A program made the position numbers and the translations under genes. A DNA stretch of 64,000 bases from Ignavibacteriales bacterium. GTDB lineage: Bacteria; Bacteroidota; Ignavibacteria; Ignavibacteriales; Ignavibacteriaceae. The stretch covers positions 372,001-436,000 of the forward strand of contig JADJIH010000001.1 of the NCBI GenBank assembly GCA_016707115.1, written 5' to 3'. Under the pieces are notes generated by a model. The model was not told where the DNA came from, made no database searches, and was given only the letters and a program-made list of their open reading frames with translations. This document shows positions 52,898 to 61,146 of this stretch, one piece after another (the stretch's first letter is position 1; every line of letters starts with the position of its first letter).

Positions 52898-53299
52898 ATG
52901 AAGAAGGCAATATTTTTACTTTTAATTATCCTTTTTTTTGGCTGTGATGAGTCTGACTCAAATTTCAATCTTGAAAATGGTAATTATAGCGGAGTATTTA
53001 CTATTACTGAATCTAATGGGCAACCACAAAGCGGCAATGTTATCTTTAACTTTACTAACAATAGTTATTCTGTTGTTCCGGAACAATTATATTTACCACC
53101 AACAGGTGCCGGTACCTACAGCATAAATGGTAACTCTATTGTGTTAATCGATACAGCAATTCATACCACTAATTTTGATGGAACACTTATACTAAATGGT
53201 AACTTTGAATTATCATATAATGGTAATGTATTAATTCTAAAACAGAATGACACAAAGCATAATAGAAAAAGAATAATTACTTTAACAAGACAATTTTAA
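52898..53299 (+). CDS. Hypothetical lipoprotein, 133 residues
   Basis: The lipobox ILFFGC gives a lipid-anchored Cys. The mature domain (LENGNYSGVFTITESNGQPQ, GNVIFNFTNNSYSVVPEQLY) is beta-rich and recalls small lipocalin-like lipoproteins of Bacteroidota. The last dozen residues (KHNRKRIITLTRQF) look unlike the rest and may result from a frame change near the end. An AAAGAGG ribosome site precedes the ATG. Confidence 0.65.
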   Translation: MKKAIFLLLIILFFGCDESDSNFNLENGNYSGVFTITESNGQPQSGNVIFNFTNNSYSVVPEQLYLPPTGAGTYSINGNSIVLIDTAIHTTNFDGTLILNGNFELSYNGNVLILKQNDTKHNRKRIITLTRQF

Positions 53300-53423
53300 T
53301 TTATGCAGCTAACCTCTTTAATCCGTCAGAGACGGGCAGGCAAGAGGATATGGAAATATTCATCTTCCTTATTGTTGGTGAAGGATTAAGTGTAACGGAG
53401 ATATAACCTTAATAGATAATCTA

Positions 53424-54257
53424 ATGAAGAAGAAACTAAAATATTTTGTATTCACTTTGTTTGCAATATTTTTTTGTACACTAATCTATATGTTACTTTG
53501 GGGTAAATTATTTCCGTATTCTCCAATCATTTTAGGCTTTGATGAACACGAATTAAATAATACAATTATTTATGTCCAACAAGGAGCTGAATTTAATGAA
53601 TTCACCAGGCTTGATACCCTTACTGAATCTGTTGAATTATTTCACGAGCTAAAGTTTAAAAATAAACCTAAAATTTTCATCTTTAAGGATGATGAGAGTT
53701 ATCATCAGCGATCATTATCAAATGCAAGATTTTGTGCTTTCTCAAGTGGAGTTCTTATCATCTCTCCTTGGGCAATAGAGGAAGATAAACAAGGTGTTAT
53801 TTCATTAGAAATATATATCAAGCACGAATTATCACATATACTGATTTATAACTATACTGGTTTTCCTGGTGAGTTTAGATATCCCAGCTGGTTGCTTGAG
53901 GGATTAGCTATGTACAGTGTCAAACAAATGGGGACTTCCTTTTATCCAAATATCGAAGACACATACAAGGCGATTAGAGATGGTAATTTTATGCCGCCAG
54001 AATATTATAAAACTAGTAAGGAAGATGAGGTAAATATTAATGTTAAATATAAAATTGCCTTCATCTACTCAGAATTCGGCTGCATTGTCGATTATTTAGT
54101 TAAAACCTATGGTAAAGAAAAATTTATAAAATATATTAAAGCACTCTTGGAAGAAAATGATAATGAAGGTCAGTTTAGAAAAGTTTATTCAAGAGATTTT
54201 AATGAGGTAATTTCTGAATTCAGAGATTATGTAATGAAAGTAAAAACTAAATCATAA
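53424..54257 (+). CDS. Membrane-anchored HExxH (gluzincin-like) protein
   Basis: A 277-residue protein with an N-terminal span (YFVFTLFAIFFCTLIYMLLW). It carries the zinc-peptidase motif KHELSHILIYNY (His134, Glu135, His138) and a downstream third ligand Glu159 in PSWLLEGLAMYSVKQMG. This arrangement is the 'peptidase MA-like' gluzincin family. It would act on the outer face of the inner membrane. The substrate is unknown, and a structural rather than proteolytic role cannot be ruled out. Confidence 0.75.
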   Translation: MKKKLKYFVFTLFAIFFCTLIYMLLWGKLFPYSPIILGFDEHELNNTIIYVQQGAEFNEFTRLDTLTESVELFHELKFKNKPKIFIFKDDESYHQRSLSNARFCAFSSGVLIISPWAIEEDKQGVISLEIYIKHELSHILIYNYTGFPGEFRYPSWLLEGLAMYSVKQMGTSFYPNIEDTYKAIRDGNFMPPEYYKTSKEDEVNINVKYKIAFIYSEFGCIVDYLVKTYGKEKFIKYIKALLEENDNEGQFRKVYSRDFNEVISEFRDYVMKVKTKS

Positions 54258-54261
54258 CTTA

Positions 54262-54326
54262 TTTAAAGTATGCGAGGTTAATTTATTTAGCGAGTGTTAA
54301 GAAAAAGTTTGCTGCTAAATGCAAGA
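54262..54326 (+). repeat. 65-bp dispersed repeat, copy 1
   Basis: TGCGAGGTTAATTTATTTAG, then CGAGTGTTAAGAAAAAGTTT and GCTAAATGCAAGA recur with about 85% identity at 55692-55755. Both copies start within about 35 bases of a plus-strand stop codon. The rest of 54327-54673 holds no gene I can support. Confidence 0.6.
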
Positions 54327-54673
54327 GACACGTAAGTTTTTTTAACGAGCTAATTAAACAGCAAACTGTGCGTTTAACTGAATGAATCGAAGGAGCGAAA
54401 TGAAGTGGAGCTATCAAGTAAAGAAATGCAGCGGATGATGGAATGAAGCTAATGGCAAAAGCGGGAATCAATGAAAAATGATTAATTGAAATTTGAATAC
54501 AACTAGCAATTAGAGTAATTTTATATCAACAATAAGATATTTTTTGACCAAAAGGCAAATATGCAATACGGTAATTTATCTTTTTCCTTTCCTTTTTGTT
54601 TCTTCAAGTATACACATACATCAGCTTATCTAATAAATAAAACTATTCACTATTTATCAAGGGGATAAGTTCA

Positions 54674-55663
54674 ATGAAAACAACAGTATTGATAATTGTA
54701 TTATTTTTTTCATTTAACCTGTATTGCCAGGAACGAACCAATGACAAAATAGTTTTGAACAATGGAAGTATTATGTTTGGTAAAATTGAAAAGATTAAAA
54801 CAGATGCAGTAGAGTTTAAAGAGAGTGCGAGCGGATTGATATTTGAAAAATTAAAAATTGAAATTAGGTATATACAATTAACAAACGGTAATTTTATAAC
54901 ATTTGGTAAAGGGGGCAACGAAATAATATCAAGGCAGCTCCCAGAATTACCGGAGTTACCAGAGATAATAGACAGTTCAGAATCAACAGCGAGGAAGCTT
55001 CTTGGACTGAATATAGGATACGGAACATTGAGTATGAAAGAAGTTAATGATGACTTAATGGATTCTGAGAATTTATTTTCTTCATATGGATTTAAAACTA
55101 AAAGCCCTGACGATATCGATGGTGGTTTATATTTTGAAGGAAATTTTAAGTTTGGTACGGGCAATTTTAATTTTGGTGTCTGTGGTACTTATATAAAGTC
55201 TAATGGTGAATTTCGTTATAGTGATGCCGGCGGTTTATTTTATGAAACTTATGATGTAAGTACATTTGAAGTGCTTGGGATATTGGAAATGCTGTTGCCA
55301 CTTAATAAGACAAATTTTAATTTTTTTATGCAAATTGGTGGGGGTGTTGGTATGGCTAAGACAGTGTATGAAGCCGAGTTTAGAGTTTATAGCACGCCTG
55401 GGAATAATTTTAAAATAAAGATGGAAGTAGATGGCAAGTATTTTAGCGGCCGAATAAAAAGCGGGGTAATGTTAAACATAAAAAGAATTATACTTGAGGC
55501 AGGTGTTGGATACAGAATATCGAATGCTGGTGAGTTAAAAGGTACATACATAGAAGGCAATCAAAAATATGAGGATTTGCCCATAACAGACATTAATGGT
55601 GAGCCGATAACTTTTGATTTTTCTGGTTTTTTAATAACCGCAGGGATTTCATTTAAACTATAG
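54674..55663 (+). CDS. Exported beta-barrel-like protein, 329 residues
   Basis: A signal peptide (MKTTVLIIVLFFSFNLYC) leads to a small domain (DKIVLNNGSIMFGKIEKIKT, DAVEFKESASGLIFEKLKIE) like those that precede porin-like barrels in Bacteroidota. Amphipathic strands follow to the end (FDFSGFLITAGISFKL), which has the terminal aromatic strand pattern. I read it as an outer-membrane protein of unknown function. The start has GGGGATAAGTTCA upstream. Confidence 0.65.
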   Translation: MKTTVLIIVLFFSFNLYCQERTNDKIVLNNGSIMFGKIEKIKTDAVEFKESASGLIFEKLKIEIRYIQLTNGNFITFGKGGNEIISRQLPELPELPEIIDSSESTARKLLGLNIGYGTLSMKEVNDDLMDSENLFSSYGFKTKSPDDIDGGLYFEGNFKFGTGNFNFGVCGTYIKSNGEFRYSDAGGLFYETYDVSTFEVLGILEMLLPLNKTNFNFFMQIGGGVGMAKTVYEAEFRVYSTPGNNFKIKMEVDGKYFSGRIKSGVMLNIKRIILEAGVGYRISNAGELKGTYIEGNQKYEDLPITDINGEPITFDFSGFLITAGISFKL

Positions 55664-55671
55664 CTTAACAA

Positions 55672-55685
55672 TCCGCCACTGCGGA
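55672..55685. repeat. REP-like short GC palindrome (copy 2)
   Basis: TCCGC-CACT-GCGGA, 9 bases after the stop codon of the 329-residue protein; same stem as the copy at 52808-52821. Confidence 0.4.
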
Positions 55686-55691
55686 CCGGCT

Positions 55692-55755
55692 TTTAAGTTT
55701 GCGAGATTAGTTTATTTATCGAGTGTTAAGAAAAAATTTGTAGCTAAATGCAAAA
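55692..55755 (+). repeat. 65-bp dispersed repeat, copy 2
   Basis: Second copy of the repeat at 54262-54326, here reading TGCGAGATTAGTTTATTTAT, CGAGTGTTAAGAAAAAATTT and GCTAAATGCAAAA. The conserved order next to the REP-like palindrome suggests a mobile or REP-associated origin, not a gene. Confidence 0.6.
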
Positions 55756-55948
55756 TCTGCCACGGCTGACTAATTATTTTTTTCGATATATCGGGATGAA
55801 TATTTATCAGTTATGTTTTGCTTACCGGCGGGCAGGTTTACTTGGCTTTCACGATTTAGTCTCAACTAGGCATGCCACAGTGGGGATTGATTTCAATAAA
55901 TTGATTAAATAGTATTTTTTTTAGACCATACCCAGATAAACTTGTAAA

Positions 55949-56017
55949 TTATTTTCCATGTTTAATTGCTTCAGAACGAGTGGAGAATTCTTTAAAATAA
56001 ACTATTTCACAAGGGAA
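55949..56017 (-). pseudogene. Possible remnant of a GIY-YIG endonuclease gene
   Basis: The minus-strand frame ending at TAA (55951-55949) reads PCEIVYFKEFSTRSEAIKHG. It resembles the 'KIVYFEEFxTRSEAIKREKEIK' stretch of small GIY-YIG proteins, which are frequent in this phylum. Only about 23 codons survive, so the call is tentative. Confidence 0.35.
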
Positions 56018-56029
56018 ATAGTTTATTTT
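55994..56029. repeat. Perfect 15-bp inverted repeat
   Basis: AAAATAAACTATTTC and its exact complement are separated by 6 bases. It lies inside the possible GIY-YIG remnant. No U-run follows on either strand, so it is not an obvious terminator. Between 55664 and 56133 I see no intact gene. Confidence 0.6.
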
Positions 56030-56133
56030 GAATTTGGATAGGCCAAGATCATGCTAACTAAGTCTTCTAATTTAGTCTTATGTATCATCATAATAATATT
56101 TATTAAGTCCATACCTTGAAGCATTTAAACATA

Positions 56134-56162
56134 AAAAGCTTCCAGTAGATTTGGAAGCTTTT
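56134..56162 (-). terminator. Terminator of tRNA-Ser
   Basis: AAAAGCTTCC and GGAAGCTTTT form a perfect 10-bp stem that starts at the tRNA 3' end and runs into TTTTTATG on the minus strand: a standard intrinsic terminator. Confidence 0.8.
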
Positions 56163-56163
56163 G

Positions 56164-56252
56164 CGGAGAGAGCGAGATTCGAACTCGCGGTAGAGTTTAA
56201 CCCCTACGACGGTTTAGCAAACCGTTGGTTTCAGCCACTCACCCATCTCTCC
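56164..56252 (-). tRNA. tRNA-Ser (anticodon GCU)
   Basis: The 89-base sequence has a 7-bp acceptor stem (GGAGAGA with TCTCTCC), the GCTGAAA-type D region, an anticodon loop TTTGCTAA (anticodon at 56218-56216), a long variable arm and TTCGAATC in the T loop. The long variable arm and GCU anticodon give serine, reading AGU/AGC codons. CCA is not encoded. Confidence 0.95.
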
Positions 56253-56297
56253 AAAGCTGAAAATTTGAAGGCCAAAGATAATATTTAATTCTATTTA

Positions 56298-58532
56298 TCA
56301 AAAATACAATCTGTAGCTTAGTTTAAAATTTATTCCAGCCTCGGGCATTATTACTTTTACTCTGGATAAGTGATTTCTATATTCTTTGTTGAATAGATTA
56401 TCTCCATTTAGCGAAATGTTGTGAATAAGTGAGCCGGTTTCTATGGAGTATTGGATAAATGCACTAAAAACTGCATACCCGGCAGTTGATGTTTCAAACA
56501 AATCTACACGGTTTTGAGCTGCGGCAATTTCGGTACTTACTCCAGTTATAAAATTTCCATTAAGATATTTTACCTGAATTATATTCTTAAGCGGTGGAAT
56601 TTGTGGAAGGGGATTACCAGATTCTTTAAAATTTCCATAAGTGAAACTAAGTGTATTGGAAAATGTAAAGTACTCCAGGAGTTTAAATTCCAAATAACTT
56701 TCTACACCATAGAATATCGCGCTTACACCTTCTGTTTGATAAATTGGTAATAAGGTTTGGCTATTTATTTTTCCCGTATTTCTTGGAATAATGAAGTAAG
56801 AAAAATCATTTCTGAAAACTGTTAACATCAAAAACAGATTATCATTTTTTATGTAAGAAAACAGTTCTGCACCAAATCCGCTTTCGCTTTCCAGATTCTG
56901 ATTTCCTATTTCATAAGAATATGCTGCCAGGTGCGGACCCTCCGAATAAAGTTCTTCAATGGTCGGAACCCTGGAAGTTTTATTAATATTTATTCCAAGT
57001 GAAATAGTCTTGTTTATTGAATAAAGAGTTGATAGAGATAGGGAATAGCTAAAGAATTTTCGATCGATTATCAGTTCATTATTAGTACTTGGGTTTGAAT
57101 CATCAGGATTAAATTCATCATATGAGATTCGAAATCCGGATTCAAAACTAAAATCATTTAATTCAAATGATTGAAATGAATAAGTAGAAAGTTTTAATGA
57201 TTTAGTTGGCGGTGTAAAAACATATCCGCCTATGTTAAAATCTCTCGCTTCAAATGAAATTCCCGATGTTCCAAAATCCAAAAAACCTATTTTCTTATTC
57301 GCTATATCCAAACTTCCTCTAAGGTTATAGATAACAAACTGAGCGCCGATTATATCAGCTCTTTCATATTCTGTATGCTTGTAATAATCACGGGATAGTT
57401 GGAACTCAATATTTTCAAATGATTCAGAATTTATTTGATAATTAATCTTTCCGTTTATCTGGCGTTTAAGCATACTTATATCAACACCATTGGGATGAGC
57501 ACCAACAAATCCGCCCGGAACTCCGTAATCAGATTTAAATTCTCGAATACTCAACCCTGTAAATCCCCAGTTATCAATAAAACTTATTCCGGCACTAAGA
57601 TTATCTGTGGAAATATCGGAATTATCCAAAGTACCGATGGGTGTTCTTAAATCTTTGGCATTTCTTGTTGTAGCCTCAGCGCGAAGAACAAATTTGCCGA
57701 GAGGTAATTGAGCAACGCCACCCCCAAGATAACCTGTGTTTACAGATTCACCATAAAATCCGGCATTACCTGAAAACTTACCAGGAATTTCTTTAGGGAT
57801 TTCGTCTCTGATAATATTAACGACGCCACCCATTGTTGTTGAGTTATTTAATAAAACTTTCGGACCTCTGATAACTTCGATTCTATCAATGGTAAATGGT
57901 TCAACAGAAACGGCGTGGTCAGGTGAAGTTGCAGAAAGATCAGTTGTTTGAATACCATCTTCAGTAATTGCAATTCTATCACTGCCCAATCCACGAATTA
58001 CAGGACGTGCTGGTGCCGGACCCATACTTCTAATCGCCAATCCTGTTTCATTTTTTAATGTGGATGCTAAAGTCAAACCTAATTCCCGCTGAAGCTCTTT
58101 ACCTTTTAGCACATTGATGAACTCATTCATATCATCAAACTTTGTAGTTGTATGTAAACCTGTAACCACAACTGTTGAAGTTTCGAAGGGAAGTGTAAAC
58201 AAATGAACTATTAAACCTTTGTTAATCTCCTGATCCATTCGGATTGATGTTATGGTTGTTTTATATCCTACAAAAGAAATTTCAATATTGTAGTTTCCAA
58301 AAGGAATAGATTTAAAATCAAAAATTCCATTCTTGTCAGTAACATCGTAAGTATTAAGTTCTATTATCTTAACGACTGCATCCTGTAAAGCCATGTCATT
58401 TGATCCATCTAAAACAATACCTTCAAGTGTTCCAACCGGAGTAGTTTGTGAGATAACAACTTGAGAATATAAAACTAAAAACAAGCTCATCATCTTAAAA
58501 AGATAATGAGCTTTATAAAAATTACTAATCAT
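56298..58532 (-). CDS. TonB-dependent outer-membrane receptor
   Basis: The 744-residue precursor has a signal region, then a carboxypeptidase-regulatory-like domain (GTLEGIVLDGSNDMALQDAV; residues about 35-115). A plug domain (SMGPAPARPVIRGLGSDRIA then DHAVSVEPFTIDRIEVIRGP) and a 22-strand barrel ending IMPEAGINFKLSYRLYF follow. Such receptors import metal chelates, cobalamin, carbohydrates or peptides with TonB energy. No His-rich loops or known ligand motif decide which. The gene abuts an upstream lipoprotein gene with no gap, suggesting one operon with 59443-59805. Confidence 0.92.
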   Translation of the reverse strand: MISNFYKAHYLFKMMSLFLVLYSQVVISQTTPVGTLEGIVLDGSNDMALQDAVVKIIELNTYDVTDKNGIFDFKSIPFGNYNIEISFVGYKTTITSIRMDQEINKGLIVHLFTLPFETSTVVVTGLHTTTKFDDMNEFINVLKGKELQRELGLTLASTLKNETGLAIRSMGPAPARPVIRGLGSDRIAITEDGIQTTDLSATSPDHAVSVEPFTIDRIEVIRGPKVLLNNSTTMGGVVNIIRDEIPKEIPGKFSGNAGFYGESVNTGYLGGGVAQLPLGKFVLRAEATTRNAKDLRTPIGTLDNSDISTDNLSAGISFIDNWGFTGLSIREFKSDYGVPGGFVGAHPNGVDISMLKRQINGKINYQINSESFENIEFQLSRDYYKHTEYERADIIGAQFVIYNLRGSLDIANKKIGFLDFGTSGISFEARDFNIGGYVFTPPTKSLKLSTYSFQSFELNDFSFESGFRISYDEFNPDDSNPSTNNELIIDRKFFSYSLSLSTLYSINKTISLGININKTSRVPTIEELYSEGPHLAAYSYEIGNQNLESESGFGAELFSYIKNDNLFLMLTVFRNDFSYFIIPRNTGKINSQTLLPIYQTEGVSAIFYGVESYLEFKLLEYFTFSNTLSFTYGNFKESGNPLPQIPPLKNIIQVKYLNGNFITGVSTEIAAAQNRVDLFETSTAGYAVFSAFIQYSIETGSLIHNISLNGDNLFNKEYRNHLSRVKVIMPEAGINFKLSYRLYF

Positions 58533-59396
58533 CTATTGCACATTTACATTTATTGGAAACGATACAAATTCTGCAACACCTGAGACCATTAACTTGAAGG
58601 TTACAGTGGTTGAACCGGTTGCAAGTCCTTTAACTCTTATGACCCAGGGTTCGCCGGCTTCAGGAAGAATCTGTACAATTGTTGGGTTGGCAACTGTATA
58701 ATCTAAAGTATGTAATGGATATTCGGGTTGAAAGTATCTATTTAGATCATCATAAAATTCTACTTCAATATGATTCGTTAAAGAATCCTTCTGAACATCT
58801 AAAGAGCCCGTCGAAGTCAAATTAGTTGCAGTTGCCAGTACAGTTCCATCATCTTCATAGCTTAATCGTAAACCGATTGGTTCTCCATATGCGGTAGTAT
58901 CTTCGCGTATAATAACTGGGATTTTAGGTGTTTTAACATCAACATGACCAACATGCAATACTTGCAGTTCAAGTGAAGTGGTTCCATTCGTTAAACCTTT
59001 TAGATGGAAAGCCCAATCTGTAGGATTATCTCTTATAATTTCCAGCATTGAAGTATTTGTGATAAGCCACCCAAATTCATGATCAACATCTGTTGGTGGA
59101 TTGATGATATTCTTATTTATATCCAGAAACTTTATAGTGTAATGATCTGAAAGCGCATTAAGTGGTGCATAAAGTGTATCCGGTGTTATTGCAGAATTCC
59201 ATGTGGTTTGAATTACACCTTGCCAAACAACCAGAATTGGTTTAGTTGTGGCATCTCTAATTACCCAACCTTCAGGTTCAAAATGTTCTGTTGGAGGAAT
59301 AACCGGGTCTGTTTCATCACTACAACTTGTTGTTGTAATTATCAGCAATAATAATATCAAAACGATATAAGAATATTTTAAAAAGAATGGTATCAT
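58533..59396 (-). CDS. Lipoprotein with repeated beta domains
   Basis: A 287-residue lipoprotein (lipobox TTTSC) with two related halves: HYTIKFLDINKNIINPPTDV, DHEFGWLI... WAFHLKGLTNGTTSLELQVL, and IEVEFYDDLNRYFQPEYPLH...WVIRVKGLATGSTTVTFKLM. It contains several His residues (HVGHVDVKTP). It starts immediately before the TonB receptor, so it is probably the cognate surface or periplasmic binding protein. Ligand unknown. Confidence 0.7.
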   Translation of the reverse strand: MIPFFLKYSYIVLILLLLIITTTSCSDETDPVIPPTEHFEPEGWVIRDATTKPILVVWQGVIQTTWNSAITPDTLYAPLNALSDHYTIKFLDINKNIINPPTDVDHEFGWLITNTSMLEIIRDNPTDWAFHLKGLTNGTTSLELQVLHVGHVDVKTPKIPVIIREDTTAYGEPIGLRLSYEDDGTVLATATNLTSTGSLDVQKDSLTNHIEVEFYDDLNRYFQPEYPLHTLDYTVANPTIVQILPEAGEPWVIRVKGLATGSTTVTFKLMVSGVAEFVSFPINVNVQ

Positions 59397-59442
59397 TTTC
59401 TTCTCCTTGAAAAATTAAAATTATAAATATTTAAAAATGAGT

Positions 59443-59805
59443 TTAGGAGAGAAAAAAGGGTGGGGCTCTAAGACAGAAACTAAAAATAGTTTCTTTTGTG
59501 GGTTTAGAAGAAACTAAACCAAAATCAATAATACCGGGTTTAATTTGGTAATCTTGATACGGAGTATCAAATGAGATTACTGAATTATGTAACGAGTTGA
59601 ATGCAAATTGAACAGCACATAAAACTTCAGAACCAAGCAAATTAATATGGTTATTCTGATCTTCTTTTGTTGAATTTATGGAAGAAAATAATTTGCCTAA
59701 TTCTATATTGTGATGATGGAATACATTTGCTGTTGTTATGGTTAGATAACCTAACAAAACAATGTATGCCGATAATTTTGATATTTTATTGTTCAATTTT
59801 AACAC
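59443..59805 (-). CDS. Small exported protein with His cluster and RAPP C-terminus
   Basis: The 120-residue protein has an N-terminal hydrophobic signal (LSAYIVLLGYLTITTANVFH), a HHHN cluster right behind it, one Cys (EVLCAVQFAFNSLH) and the C-terminus SFCLRAPPFFLS. Small proteins that end in 'RAPP' and carry His and Cys are often encoded beside TonB receptors and are classed with DUF2946-like proteins. A metal-related role is suggested but unproven. It is first in the cluster of three. Confidence 0.6.
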   Translation of the reverse strand: MLKLNNKISKLSAYIVLLGYLTITTANVFHHHNIELGKLFSSINSTKEDQNNHINLLGSEVLCAVQFAFNSLHNSVISFDTPYQDYQIKPGIIDFGLVSSKPTKETIFSFCLRAPPFFLS

Positions 59806-59942
59806 AAATCAAAGATTGTACATTTTAAGGAGTTTATCAAGGTAATTTTGTCGAGAAGCTCTAGTTACTTAATTAATAAATTAAAATTGTTTCTCTAATC
59901 ACCTTTTAATAATTTTCGCCATTCAAATTTTAGAAAGAAACA

Positions 59943-61112
59943 ATGAATAAGTTCATCGGAGTAGACTATTTTAACATTGATTCCTTGCTTTCCGAGGAAG
60001 AGTTAATGATAAGGAGTACTGTGCGCGAATTTGTTAGCGAAGAAGTAATTCCAATAATTGAAGAATACAACAGAGAATCCAAATTCCCTCAACAACTTAT
60101 CCCCAAAATGGCAGAAATGGGTTTATTTGGACCAACTCTTCCTGCTAAATATGAATGTGCTGAATTAAATAATGTTGCTTATGGATTAATTATGCAGGAG
60201 TTGGAAAGAGGAGACAGCGGAGTAAGAAGTTTTGCTTCGGTTCAAAGCGCGTTAGTAATGTACCCAATATTTACTTTTGGAAGTGAACAGCAAAAAGATA
60301 AATGGTTATCACCTTTAGCAAAAGGAGAAAAGATAGGATGTTTTGGCCTTACAGAACCTGATTTTGGTTCTAACCCTGGCGGTATGATTACTAAAGCTAA
60401 TAAAGTGGACGGTGGATATATTCTTAATGGCGCAAAAATGTGGATCACCAATGGTACATTTGCAGATGTAGCTGTTGTTTGGGCTAAACTCAATGGAGTT
60501 GTTCGTGGTTTTTTAGTTGAAAAGGGGATGAAGGGATATACTGCTCCGGAAATGAAAGGTAAACATTCACTAAGAGCTTCCATCACTTCAGAACTGATAT
60601 TTGATAATGTATTTCTACCTGAAGATAACTTGCTCCCGAAAACTGATGGATTAAAAAATGCACTAATGTGTCTGAATCAGGCTAGATATGGAATAGCCTG
60701 GGGAGTTGTTGGTTCAATGATGGCTTGTTATGATTCTGCATTGAATTATTCGAAGTCAAGGAAACAGTTCAGCAAACCAATCGCTGGATATCAAATGACT
60801 CAAGAGAAGTTAGTATATATGGTTACAGAGATTACTAAAGCACAACTATTGAACTTACAACTTGGAAGATTAAAAGATAACGGTACGTTAAAGTTTAACC
60901 AGGTTTCAATGGCCAAAAGAAATAACTGCGAGATGGCCTTAGATATTGCTAGAAAATCCAGACAAATTTTGGGAGCAAATGGAATATTAGATGAATATCC
61001 GGTTATGCGTCACGCAGCAAATCTTGAATCGGTTATTACATATGAGGGAACTCATGAAATGCATACTCTGATTATTGGTGAGGACATTACTGGTTTACCG
61101 GCGTTCGATTAA
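59943..61112 (+). CDS. gcdH: Glutaryl-CoA dehydrogenase
   Basis: The 389-residue flavoenzyme matches acyl-CoA dehydrogenases of the glutaryl-CoA type along its length. It has GCFGLTEPDFGSNPGGMIT, NGAKMWITNGTFADVAVVWA, LRASITSELIFDNVFLPEDN and CLNQARYGIAWGVVGSMMAC. The catalytic base Glu lies in ITYEGTHEMHTLIIGEDITG, and an Arg (GDSGVRSFASVQSALVM) is where GcdH binds the glutaryl carboxylate. The enzyme oxidises and decarboxylates glutaryl-CoA to crotonyl-CoA in lysine and tryptophan breakdown. FAD-binding and C-terminal helices are complete. Confidence 0.93.
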   Translation: MNKFIGVDYFNIDSLLSEEELMIRSTVREFVSEEVIPIIEEYNRESKFPQQLIPKMAEMGLFGPTLPAKYECAELNNVAYGLIMQELERGDSGVRSFASVQSALVMYPIFTFGSEQQKDKWLSPLAKGEKIGCFGLTEPDFGSNPGGMITKANKVDGGYILNGAKMWITNGTFADVAVVWAKLNGVVRGFLVEKGMKGYTAPEMKGKHSLRASITSELIFDNVFLPEDNLLPKTDGLKNALMCLNQARYGIAWGVVGSMMACYDSALNYSKSRKQFSKPIAGYQMTQEKLVYMVTEITKAQLLNLQLGRLKDNGTLKFNQVSMAKRNNCEMALDIARKSRQILGANGILDEYPVMRHAANLESVITYEGTHEMHTLIIGEDITGLPAFD

Positions 61113-61146
61113 TTTTTTTATTTATTTTGCGATCGGAAGGAAATAT

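Noticed and set aside
54283..54471. 62-residue minus-strand frame
   Set aside because: It overlaps the dispersed repeat, lacks a ribosome site and encodes no recognisable domain.
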